NCBI GenBank assembly: GCA_007922195.1
Contig: ML681981.1
Coordinates: 15,995,089 to 16,059,088, forward strand
Reading direction: 5' to 3'
Length of the DNA: 64,000 nucleotides
Source of the DNA: Podocnemis expansa
Lineage: Eukaryota > Chordata > Testudines > Podocnemididae
In this document: positions 12,524 through 22,359 of the stretch, piece by piece
Layout: each line of letters opens with the position of its first letter
How positions within the stretch are numbered: the stretch's first letter is position 1
Translations under genes and position numbers: made by a program
Notes under the pieces: generated by a model
What the model was told of the DNA's origin: nothing
Seen by the model: only the letters and a program-made list of their open reading frames with translations
Database searches by the model: none

Positions 12524-12990
12524 TCAGTTCCCTGAGGGAGCCAAAATCTGCTTTTTTGAAGTCCAGGGTTTGTGTTTTGCTTCTTTCCTTCCTTCCTTCC
12601 TTTTAATCAGGATCCTGAAGTCAACCATGTCATGGTCACTACTGCCTAGCTTGCCATTTACCTCTACCTTCCTGATCAATTCTTCCCTGTTTGTGAGCAG
12701 CAGGTCGAGCGGTGCAAGGTCCCTAGTTGGTTCCTCTAGCATTTGTACTAGAAAGTTGTCCCCAACACACTCTCTAAATTTCCTGGATTGCCCATGCACT
12801 GCTGTATTGGCCTCCCAGCAGATGTCAGGGTAATTGAAGTCCCCCATGAGCACCAGGGCCTGTGATCTAGAAGCTTCTGCTAGTTCTCCATAGAACACCT
12901 TATCCACCTCCTGCTTCTGGTCTGGTGGTCTATAGCAGACCCCCACCACAACATCCCCCTTGTTGCTTTCCCCTCTCAGTGTAACCCAGA
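12524..12990 (-). pseudogene. CR1 ORF2 endonuclease domain fragment
   Basis: The frame covers the C-terminal half of an APE-type endonuclease. It begins with GLIWV-like sequence near 12990, then VGVCYRPPDQ, the catalytic-type motif MGDFNYPD, and SDHDMVDFRI at the end. The N-terminal catalytic half is missing because of 5' truncation. It belongs to the same polyprotein as the downstream RT but is separated from it by a frameshift around a TTCC microsatellite (12584-12602). Confidence 0.85.
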
Positions 12991-13000
12991 TGAGGCCATT

Positions 13001-13860
13001 ATGCCTGCTCTATCACCACCAACCGATGACCCTAAACAATTTCAGGACTTGTTCCAAAGAATAGCAACTGCTCAAGATATACCATTACAAGAGATTCAGC
13101 AGTCCCAGCATAAACTACTCTGCATAGTCCATCCTTCATTAAAACCCAGTATTGCCCTACCAATTAACAGGGCTATACTTGAACCGGTGGACGTGATATG
13201 GCAAATACCAGCATCCATACCCACTACATGCTAGAGAGCTGACAGAAAATACTATGTTCCTGCCAAGGGGATTGTCAAAGAAAAACAGCTGAACCCAACT
13301 TGAGAGCAAAACCAACCATCTAATAGCTTTATTACAGGAAAACATAAACAAAAAATACACACTGCAGTGGGGGAGAGACCTGATTTTCTTTGACAGGATG
13401 GACTTCCTTTTCACTTACCTTCCACCCAGTTCCTTAGTAGTCAATGCTGTCCATCATAAGAATAAACAAAACGCTCAAAGATCTACCTGAAGCAAGAAGG
13501 ATAACAAAACAAAACAAAACCAAAAAAAGAAAAAACCACACACACACCACAAACAACAACAAAAAAAAAAGACGACCTCCTTGGCCCCTAAGTATACTCC
13601 TTNNNNNNNNNNTCAGAACACTTTAGTTTAGAATAACCAATTACAATGCACTACTGGGTAATTACAATCACTACAATTACAAGAAGATCAAGGAATTAAA
13701 GAAACACTTACTGGAGGAGAAACAACATCTGCTGAAGTCTTTGGTAGACGAAGGGGTCAACTCATAATGTGTACATCCTTGCCAGGCAGCACTGGACATT
13801 GCAGATACTGCCACCTGAATAATGGTAACTGCCATCATGCTGAGATGCGCTTCCTGGCTC
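13001..13860 (+). pseudogene. DIRS gag, C-terminal part, disrupted
   Basis: Resumes after the CR1 insertion. 13001-13234 encodes 'SPPTDDPKQFQDLFQRIA' and 'EIQQSQHKLLCIV', then 'ILEPVDVIWQIPAS', matching the helical DIRS gag core as I remember it. After a stop, 'KYYVPAKG' follows near 13245. Beyond the N gap, 13700-13850 encodes 'LVDEGVNS' and 'QAALDIADTAT', the conserved C-terminal gag helix (compare AFLEEGS and DTAART in the two minus-strand elements). Stops and frame changes make it non-functional. Confidence 0.75.
13603..13612. other. Assembly gap (10 N)
   Basis: Ten N bases, directly after a low-complexity A-rich tract (13500-13570). The true gap size is unknown. Confidence 1.
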
Positions 13861-14399
13861 TAATTCTCTAGAATACCAAAAGACCTGCAAACTAAAGTAG
13901 AAGATTTAGCATTTGAGAAAAGTAAACTCTTTTAAAAAAAGACCGATAAAACCCTGCATTCTATGAAGGACTTCAGGGCGACAATAAGGACTCTGGGCAT
14001 ATGCACTGCCTCTTTCAGAAGATGTAGGTTGTAACCATACCAATGAAGAGACTGTCAGTTTTCCAGACAGCAACGATGGTATGACTCTGATAGACACCGA
14101 CAACCACAGTGATGACCACAAAGAAGGAGGCAGCTTTCAAACCAATCAACCTCGACGCAAGGTCCGCAACCCAAATGGTCATTTTGAAGGTTAGGTTGAG
14201 GGCCTGAGAACTCTTCCTACTGCAGAAGGATCAAGAGCCTTTGCTTATCATTTATAGTCTTTCTTCAATCTATGGTTTACACTTACCAGCAACAGAGAGG
14301 CCCTAGACATCATCAACAAGGGCTATGTTATCCTTTTGAAATCCATTCCCCTGCCCCCACCTGCCCACCCCAAACCCCTCGCTCTTCAGAGACCCCACT

Positions 14400-15050
14400 C
14401 ATGTACAGCTCCTACAACAAGAGGTTTCTCATCTTCTCAAAATAAGAGCAATAGACGAGGTCCCACATCAGCATCATCAAAATGAGTTTTATTCCAACTA
14501 CTTCCTAACACAAAAGAAAAACAGTGGATTGAAACCTATTCTAGATCTCAGACTATTAAACAAATGTTAGAGTTCAGAAGTTCAAGATGGCAATGTTGTC
14601 AACAATCATCCCTCTATTAAATCAAGGAGATTGGTTCTTATTCTTCAACCTGAAGCACGCTTACTTTCCTGTAACTATTCATGCAGCCCACAGAAGGTTT
14701 CTTCAGTTTACACTTATCACAAGACATTTCCAATACACAGTTTTACCATTCAGCCTGTCCATGTCTCCTTGAGTTTTTTCCAAAATACTTGCTGTGGTTT
14801 CAGCTCATTGATGACATTTGTTCATCACAATATATACCTACCTGGATGATTGCCTTTTACAGAATCCATCAAGGGACGAGGCCATTCTCAATATGCAAAC
14901 AATGATAACCCTTATGCAAAACCTGGGGTTCCTAATAAATATTGTAAAATCCATGCTAATACACTCTCAAACCCTCAAATTCATCGGAGCCCATTTAGGT
15001 TCCACGACTTTGAAGGCATTGCTCCCAATTCAAAGGTTTTAAAACATTCA
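14400..15050 (+). pseudogene. DIRS reverse transcriptase, frameshifted
   Basis: Collinear fragments in different frames: 'FYSNYFLTQKKNSGLKPILD' and LRLLNK near 14485-14570; 'GDWFLFFNLKHAYFPVTIH' near 14630-14690 (the usual D in 'DLKDAYF' is replaced in this copy); 'FQYTVLPFSLS' near 14730; and the active-site box YLDD in 'TYLDDCLL' near 14835-14860. The order fits DIRS RT blocks. Several frameshifts separate them. Confidence 0.85.
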
Positions 15051-15289
15051 GAGCATGGTGGAGGAGGTGAAACTAGCTTCTCTCACCAGCACCCACACAT
15101 GTCTTTGATTATTAGGACACATATTGGTCACCACCTTTGTGGTACAAAATTCCAGGCTTCACATGAGACCATTAGGGGATTGGTAAGATGTGTATTCGAT
15201 CCAAGAGGACACATGCTAAACAAAAATATATCAGTGCTACCACAGGGCAAAGGCACTCTGGAGTGGTGGATAGACACAAACAACCTGCT

Positions 15290-15960
15290 GCCAGGGGTAC
15301 CTTTTCTTATAGCCAAACCATCGATTATCATTTCAACAGATGCATCACTCATGGGCTGGGGAACACACATGTCAACACTAACAGTACAGGGCCTCTGGAC
15401 AGAACAAGAGACCTAGTTACACACAAACCTACTAGAACACAGAGCAGTACAGAAGGCATGCATATGCTTTCTTCCTCTAATATGAGACAGAGCAATTCAA
15501 ACCCTCAAAGACAATCTCACATGCATGCACTATATAAACAGACAGGGAGGAGCACGTTCTCCATCCCTTTGCATGGAAGCAACAAAATTCTGGAACTGGT
15601 GCATCACTCACGGTATATCCATAACAGCATCCTACCTACCAGGACATTTGAATACGACTGCAGATGCCCTGAAGCAGAAAATTCAACACTGATCATGAGT
15701 AGGAACTCAACAAAATGGTATTACGCAACATATTTCAGGATTGGGGAACACCTGTGATAGATCTTTTTGTGACAATCAAAAATCATCAATGCAAACAGTA
15801 CTGCTCCAGAACAGGTCGTGGATATCATTCCTTAGGAGATGCGTTCATAATGGACTGGCAGGTACATTGCTTTACACATTTCCTCCAATGCCGCTCCTAC
15901 CATGGGTGATAAACAGGATCAAGTGAGACCACGCCAGGGTAATTTTAATAGTGCTGGTAT
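15290..15960 (+). pseudogene. DIRS RNase H and downstream region, frameshifted
   Basis: 'ISTDASLMGWGTH' near 15330 carries the first RNase H aspartate, followed in other frames by 'LKDNLTCMHYINRQGG' near 15510 and 'YLPGHLNTTADAL' near 15635-15670. The latter resembles the C-terminal RNase H Asp box; an L replaces the usual S after ADA. Beyond this, 'FPPMPLLPWVINRIK' near 15880-15925 matches the conserved linker between RNase H and recombinase in DIRS polyproteins. Not a working gene. Confidence 0.8.
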
Positions 15961-16189
15961 TCCACTCTCCTAAGAATGTTGGTTTCACAACCAAGGAAAC
16001 TCCCACTCAATCCCAATTTATTCTCACAATACAACGGCAGAACACAGCACTCCAACTTGGACAGGCTGCACCTGATGGCATGGCTCCTTTATGGTTCCAA
16101 AAATTAGAAACGTTATGCTTGAGTCAGGTTCGGAACATTCTTCTAAATAGTAGAAAACCAGCAACTCTAAAATTATGTTTATACAAATA

Positions 16190-17070
16190 GAAGAAGTTCT
16201 CTGTATGGGCTGTCAAAAGACAGGCAGATCCCTTTATGGCACCCTTACCATCAATACTTGACTATCTCCTGGAACTAAAATCAAACACGGTATCACTTAG
16301 CTCCATTAGAGTTCATCTTGCTGCAGGCAGTGCTTTGCACCAGAATGATGAAACATCTTTGATTTTCTCACACCCAATCACAAAATGTTTTTAATGGGAC
16401 TGCAAAATCTTTATCCTGAAGTCAGGGAACATACTCCACCATGAGATCTACTTCTTGTCTTCAAATCACTTACAAATCCACCTTTCAAATCTTGGGCCAC
16501 CACCTCCCTTCTACACCTTTCTAGGAAGGTAGCATTTCTAGTTCCATAACCTCAGCAAGGAGTGTGAGTGAACTACCAGGGTCCTTATGGAGGATCCCCC
16601 GTATACAATCTTCCATGAACACTCTGTGACTCTGAGACCTCACCCAAAATTCATTCCTAAAGTTTCTTCTCATTTCCATATCAACCAAACAATATACTTA
16701 CCTGCTTTTTACCCAAAGCCATGCAAGGATCATAAAGCACAATACCCTTGATGTATGAAGAGCATTTCTCTTCTACCTGAAAAGAACAAAAGAATTCTGT
16801 AAATCCACGAGACTTTTCATTTCTATTACAGATTGCTCAAAAGGAAAATTGACATCCTCCCAAAGACTTTCAAAGTGGATTTCAGGCTGCATGTATCTGT
16901 CTTACTGAACTGCTGGTTCACTTCCCCACAGTGGATCAAGGCTCACTCAACCAGAGCTATTTCCTCTTCTGTAGCATTCCTCCACAATGTACTGACAACA
17001 GAAATCTGTAGAACTGCAACATGGTCTTCAGAAAATACCTTTATAAGAATACACCATTACTGACATGCCA
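16190..17070 (+). pseudogene. DIRS tyrosine recombinase, disrupted
   Basis: The best-preserved part is 16833-17063, which encodes 'KAHSTRAISSS' with the H-x-x-R box of tyrosine recombinases, 'TEICRTATWSSENTF', and then 'HHY', whose final Tyr is in the position of the nucleophile. This order is the one DIRS elements use in place of an integrase. Upstream parts are broken by stops. The terminal repeat begins about 100 bp downstream. Confidence 0.75.
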
Positions 17071-17163
17071 TGGCTGGGCACTAAGTTTGGGTCCTCTGTC
17101 TTGGCAACTATTAGTGGACTTATTCCGAAGTCCCACTTACCTTAAATCATAACTGCTACATAC

Positions 17164-17525
17164 TCACCTGAGTGGAATACTCACAGGGATACTTCTTGAA
17201 GAAGAAAGGAGGGTTCCTCACCTTGGTGCAGTAGCCAACGTTTTTCGAGATGTAGGTCACTGTGACTGCTCCACTACGACCCTTTGTCCCCTCTACTTTG
17301 CAAAAGTCTTTCATGGTAGAGAAGGAACTGAGGGGATGAGGCACACAGGCATCAGTTTGGCGTGCTCGAAGTGGTGCGAGATGCCGACTGCACGTGCATG
17401 GCTTCTAGAGATGCTGCTGCCTAAAATCTCCAATTGAGGTCACCCGGGCAAGCCAACGCCTGAGTGGAGCAGTCACAGGGGCATTCATCTCCAAAGAACA
17501 TTGACTACTGCACCAAGGTGAGCAA
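17164..17525 (+). repeat. Right inverted terminal repeat plus hairpin of the DIRS element
   Basis: Contains the inverted partner of the left end (17353-17430). It also has its own inverted pair, 'ctcaccttggtgcagtag' (17217-17234) and 'ctactgcaccaaggtgag' (17507-17524), and a direct repeat pair beginning 'cctgagtgga' near 17167 and 17458. The same nested arrangement is seen at the ends of the elements at 22056 and 31685, so it is likely the internal complementary region needed for circular-junction replication. Confidence 0.75.
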
Positions 17526-17564
17526 CCTTGCTTTCTCTTAACCAAAGATAAAGTTATCCTAGAA

Positions 17565-17691
17565 CAGTGTTTCTCAACCTTTTGTATACCAGGGACTGGC
17601 TTCCTATACTGTATCAGGGAGATCTCAGCTTCTTTACTGAGCCAGGGAAGTCTCAGGCACTGGGACAAGTCCACGTCACTGAGAAACACTG
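17565..17691. mobile_element. hAT-like MITE, 127 bp
   Basis: Ends 'cagtgtttctcaacc' and 'gagaaacactg' are inverted complements over the outer 11 bases. No good 8-bp duplication is visible, so the hAT assignment rests on the CAGTG...CACTG ends. Confidence 0.55.
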
Positions 17692-17699
17692 CGCAACAC

Positions 17700-18327
17700 T
17701 ACTTATGCAGTAGGATTCTTCCTAGCTTCCTCACAGCTTTCAGTTACAAATTGTTGGAGCCAAAGAACACCCAAAAGATCAGATTTTATGTGTGATTCAG
17801 TGTAAATAAATGAATACATACAGATGCTGCATAGAGAAGATTTGTGTTCAGATACTATTGTTAGTGATTTGTGCTGGAAAAAAAGAATCAGAATTGTTTC
17901 TTGATCCCTTTCCAGCTCTAGCGTGGATCTGTTCATGTTTACATACTTCCCTACCAGAAACTACTTTTTAAAGTAATATGTTACGGATAATAAAATATTT
18001 GTCACATAAAATATTAAAAAGTTTCCATTGAATGTCTGCTTTCATATGAAAGTATGTTAAGCACAGTACAGTCCAAAAACACAGCTTGAAAGATTTGCAT
18101 TTAGAAGAACTAGTATCAGCTGTTTTTTCATTTGAACTTGAAAGGGGAAATAAATGTTGGTGTATTAAGGCAAGAGCTACGAGCATGCAAGTTCAGTTCT
18201 GTAAGAAAATTCAGTTTGCTTTTTATGAGTCATAACAGAAGAGTGGTTTGAAAGTATTTTTGTCTCGTATTAAAGAATCTATTTGAAATGCGGTTCTACG
18301 AATTCCTAGCCCACCCACCACTTGATT
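17700..18327. other. No gene recognised
   Basis: AT-rich non-coding sequence. Short minus-strand frames have no recognisable domain. Confidence 0.5.
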
Positions 18328-18363
18328 TGTTCCAAAGGGGCGGCCGTGTTAGTCTAGTAAAGC

Positions 18364-18400
<37 letters not shown>

Positions 18401-18465
18401 AGTCTTGTGGGACTTAAAGACTAGCAGATTTATTTATTGCGTTGAGCTTTCATGGCAGGGTGTTA
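18328..18465 (+). mobile_element. Foldback short retroposon, copy 3, with long A run
   Basis: Head 'ttccaaaggggcggccgtg' with 'ttagtctagt', then an internal A run of 29 (18366-18394), then arm 'gcaaggagtcttgtgggac' and 'ttaaagactagcagatttat' and 'gagctttcatgg'. The right half is missing. The A run sits exactly where other copies have an A-rich linker between head and arm. Confidence 0.65.
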
Positions 18466-19618
18466 TTAATAGTGCATGTTGTACTATAGGGTTTTTAGAT
18501 TTTTCTTTGTGTACTGATTTTTTATGGCTGCTTTTTCTAAAATATTTTGAATTAGTTTATGTATGTCACTGATCACTTTTTTTATTTGTATTTCCTTTAC
18601 ATTTTCCTTTTATTTTTCATTTGGGAAGTCTTTTTTATGTTGGTGCTACTTAGATTGCCTGAAGCTCATCACACACACTGATGACCCTCTTCAGTAATGG
18701 CATTTCAGTATATTTAATTAAGGATTTTTTTGCCTTCTTTACTTAACATATTAACTTTTTAAAAAATATCGGTGTGTGATACATTTTGAATACTCCTGAC
18801 TAAATATGTTTGTTACCAATTTTCTCTCTGTATTTTTTCGCTTCCTTTGCGTCATGTTTTGTGTCTAAGAAGCAGTTTCTTCCTTCCTGTTTTCTACCTC
18901 ACTCCCACTTCGGGTTGTCAACAGTCACTATTTTTTAATCTCTGTACAACAAGATTGGAAGTTGCCGAGTGCTACAAAAAGCAGCATGAGACACACTGCA
19001 TGTGAATGCAGGTGAGTGCTGCTGCTTATTATTTTGGTGCTAAGAAAACAGTCCTTTATTTTTAAATACAGTGTTGGAAGCTCTGTGGTGTATTCCTCAT
19101 ATGTGATCTGGCGTTTTCTGTGGCTTTGAATAAGGAGATAAGTTTAGAAGCCTCTAAGACTGTGTAGGGGGAAGTGAGATGGCAGGCAGAGGTATCCGAA
19201 AGGACTGAAGTGGATGGGAAAACTACTCTCTTGGAGTCCAGGGAACATTTTAAGTTGGTTGAATTAAAAATTGCCAACAGAAGTAAGTGGGCTCTGCTTT
19301 CTATCTTACTTTTTCCTTCTGGAACTGTCTAAAAGTTACTTTATTTTGAAACAGTGCTTTAATTATTCCTTTTTCTGATAGTTGCATGTGCCTTTTGATC
19401 CCAGTAAGAACTGTCAGGGCAGTCCTGTGCAGAAAAGTTGCCACTTGTCAAGTGACTGTCTTCTGACTCATGTTAAACCACTCATTCAAGATTAATACTT
19501 TACTTCTTTGCTTGCGTTAGCAAAGATACAAAACCAGGCTAGGATACAGTGCTTTATTTTTCAATAGAGGCTCTGCATGCCGTGGGTTTTTTTTAAGTTT
19601 GTGGAAACTTGAGAGAAA
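18466..19618. other. No gene recognised
   Basis: AT-rich, T-tract-rich sequence without a recognisable repeat or exon. Confidence 0.5.
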
Positions 19619-19632
19619 TTGTAGTATTCCAG

Positions 19633-19960
19633 CAAAACAATCAAGGATTCCTGTGGCACTTTTAAAGACTAACAAATTTATTTATTGCATAAGCTTTTGT
19701 GGCATAATCCCACTTCATCAGACATGTGAAATGGAAATTGCAGTATGTATACCCTCTGGAACCGTTTGAATTGGTCTTGTGGCTTACGCTTCTCCAAATG
19801 TGTATGTACACCTAACATACTGCAGTTTCCATTTCATGCATCTGATGAAGTGGGATTATGCCACAAAAGCTCTTATGATAAATTTGTTAGTCTTTAAAAG
19901 TGCCGCAGGAGTCCTTGTTTGTTTTGCTGAAATTGACTAACATGGCTACCCCTCTGGAAC
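19633..19960 (-). mobile_element. Foldback short retroposon, copy 4 (full-length, 328 bp)
   Basis: The longest intact copy. Left arm 'caaggattcctgtggcac', 'aagcttttgtggcataatcc' and 'cacttcatcagacatg'; right arm carries the inverted 'gatgaagtgggattatgcca' and 'agtgccgcaggagtccttg', then the head. Arms of about 110 bp surround a non-palindromic centre of roughly 110 bp. Flanking direct repeat of 14 bp with one mismatch: ttgtagtattccag (19619-19632) and ttgtaatattccag (19961-19974). Confidence 0.85.
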
Positions 19961-19974
19961 TTGTAATATTCCAG

Positions 19975-22055
19975 TTTTTCTAGAAGACAGATGCAACATC
20001 AGTGGCCTGGTTTATTTATTTACTTATTTTAATCCTTATCTGAGTGATTTGAGATCCTTCTAATTGTACCCTCTTCCAGTGAAAATCAAAAGACCAGATA
20101 TGTTTTATTTGCTTGTGCATGTATAGTTAGTAGTTGGCATTTAAGAAAATGATTCAATGAGAGCGATTGCTGTTGATAGTCTCAGCTTCTTCAAAGAAGT
20201 AACCCACAGCTGTCTCTGTGTTTCTTAAATGGCTAAGTGCTTGACCATTTGATTAAAAAGAGAAGCAGCAGGAGTATCTCCAACAACACCATTTGGTCAC
20301 TTCCAGTAGGGTTACAACAAAGCTTTGATCACATCCTCCCGATGATGATGATGATGATTATTTGCTGGGTGCGAAGTGTATATAATCTCCTATGTAGTAC
20401 ACAAATGAAAATGTGGTCCCTACCAGTCCTATCCTATCTACATGAACAAATAAACACCAAAACCACAAAATGTCCCTGCTTATTCAGCAAAAGAAAGTTA
20501 ACAGATGTTTCCATTTTTGTGTGCTACAACACTCTCTTATCTGCATTACCTTGGCAGAAGTATTCTTAATGTGTTTGTCACTGGGCCATTGATAGGCCAG
20601 AATTTTTTTTCACAGCTTTTTATGTTCTGCCAGTGGTGCAAGCAGTGACATAACACGTGACTCCCAGGGTTTGACACCCCCCCCCCTTGTTTAAACCAAG
20701 TTTATATATATATATTCAGGGACTCAAAAAGTTCTCTTTATGTACATTTAACCTATTTAATTAGATAAAGCTAAAACTGTGTGTACTTTTCAGTGTATAC
20801 TTTTTCTTCAAGTTTTTGTTTTACATTTTCTAAGTTGTTAAAATGAAAGCTTTTAGTTGTGTCCATGTTTAATCATTCACCATACAGCTTTCAGTTTTTC
20901 AGGCAGCCAAATGACCTTTCTGTGTAATAGTTCTGGCTTCCTGGGAGTTTCTTGAACAAATTCTACAGCACGGCAGTACATCTTTGCTTTTAAGATTCAA
21001 CCTAATTCACAAAATAAACTCAGGCTCTCCTCAGGCACTAACTAGTTTTCCTGTGTGATCAAATTACTATAATAAAAATGCAGGAGCTTCAGAATAGCCT
21101 TGGTGGTTTTGCTGTACATTGAGTGGTGGTCAGAATATTTTTTTTTTCCCTGTTTGATTGAGAAAATAATGCTCTGCAAGGGAGAAAGGAAGGAATAAAT
21201 AAAGCAGAACTGCAGACAACTGTGGATTTGTACAATGATCTCATTTTGTTTGTGAATAATGTACATGCATTTAACCATTTCTTCTGTAGTTGCAAAGAGG
21301 TTCCATTTTCAGTGTCAGTAAGATAGCAATCATTCACAAGCAACTTAGAAAAGTACTTCATTTTCATTTTTCGCGTGAGCTTATTGATATGATATGCATC
21401 TGATCACTCTGTACTGTCTGATAGCTGGCTTCAGTAGTGTTTTTGGCACTGGGTTTTCTGTTTATATTAATAAGACACGATGCTTACATAAGTGCAAATC
21501 ATAAGGAACCAAAATTTCAACAACCAAATAAAGCACAGAGAAACTTGGTAGTTTGGTTTCATTTTTGTAATGCATATTGGAGTTTTTTATTACATAGTTG
21601 TAATATGTTCTATTCTAAAAAATAATATTTTAAATAAACTTTAGATACCCTGTTATAGGTGGAGCTGGTATGGCACACGTGTCTATTTCTGCCTAGCACT
21701 TTTCAAGTTAAGCCCCTATATTAGGTTACTTGTAACTTTGCCAGATTTTAACCATTTGGACTAAAGCTTTCTGTTCTTGATTTCTGCTACAGGCTGAAAT
21801 TCTTGGGCAAAGCACAGCCATTAAACCATGCCTAGGGTAGCCATCTGAAAATGCCAAGGTTAAGGCAGGCTGCAGAAGGAGAGCAGATTCTCTCAGTATT
21901 GGTGGGTGCCACTGAAGTCAGGCTTCCCAGTCAGCCACAGACAATGCTTCTGATTCCCCCCACTGGTTATCAAGAAGCTAAAATGAAATATACTCAGCCC
22001 CCTCTACTGCCTTTCAGCCCCTGTCTCCCATTAAGCCCCTGGGTCTAGTAAAGAA
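19975..22055. other. No gene recognised
   Basis: AT-rich non-coding sequence. It contains a short GAT microsatellite near 20340-20357, a run of 10 C near 20678-20687 and a TA microsatellite near 20704-20715. Confidence 0.5.
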
Positions 22056-22359
22056 AACGGTGGGTTACCTACAGTAACCGTCCTCCTTCGAGATGGGCTG
22101 CTCGGATCCATTCAGTAATTGGTGTCTCCATGCTGGAGCGCCAGATTGGTCAGAAAAACTTTATCCTAGCCTGTCAGAAGAAGGGAGGTGGCCACTGCCC
22201 CTCACGCCACCCATGGCTATATATACAGCCACCTCCCCGCCCCCTCCTCAGTTCCTCAGAGTTGCCAACTCCAGAAGCGGGGACGGAGGGGGAGGAACCT
22301 GAATGGATCCGAGCAGCCCATCTCGAAGAAGGACGGTTACTGATGAGTAACCCACTGTT
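22056..22359. repeat. Terminal hairpin of the first gag-only DIRS-like element
   Basis: About 60-bp arms 22056-22115 and 22299-22359 are inverted complements (outer sequence aacggtgggtta / taacccactgtt, inner ggctgctcggatcca / tggatccgagcagcc) around a 183-bp loop. The motif 'gcattcagtaataggtg' recurs directly after the hairpin (near 22382), as a direct copy of the motif inside it (near 22109-22124). Confidence 0.8.

Larger units (their letters stand above)
10604..12999 (-). mobile_element. CR1 LINE, 5'-truncated, inserted in DIRS gag
   Basis: Minus-strand CR1 copy of about 2.4 kb. The 3' end near 10604 reads, on the minus strand, 'ccctatgattctatgatttc', matching the CR1-type short tandem tail without poly(A). 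The 5' end is truncated inside the endonuclease domain, where DIRS gag resumes. It contains the C-terminal endonuclease fragment (12524-12990) and a long reverse transcriptase frame (10684-12399). At 12584-12602 a TTCC microsatellite lies between the two frames. DIRS gag on both sides shows it landed in the older element. Confidence 0.93.
9226..17525 (+). mobile_element. DIRS-like tyrosine-recombinase retrotransposon (degenerate, about 8.3 kb with insert)
   Basis: Order on the + strand: left inverted terminal repeat, gag with a zinc knuckle, reverse transcriptase, RNase H, tyrosine recombinase, right inverted terminal repeat with a hairpin. No LTR-type direct repeats or integrase are seen, which fits DIRS rather than Gypsy or Copia. 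All frames are broken by stops and frameshifts, so it is a fossil. A CR1 LINE (10604-12999) lies within gag, and a run of N at 13603-13612 marks an assembly gap. Outer limits are good to a few tens of bases on the left. Confidence 0.85.

Noticed and set aside
14850..15757. Overlapping plus-strand frames of 188-189 codons
   Set aside because: They are frame-shifted readings of the DIRS RT/RNase H region; the conserved motifs fall in other frames.
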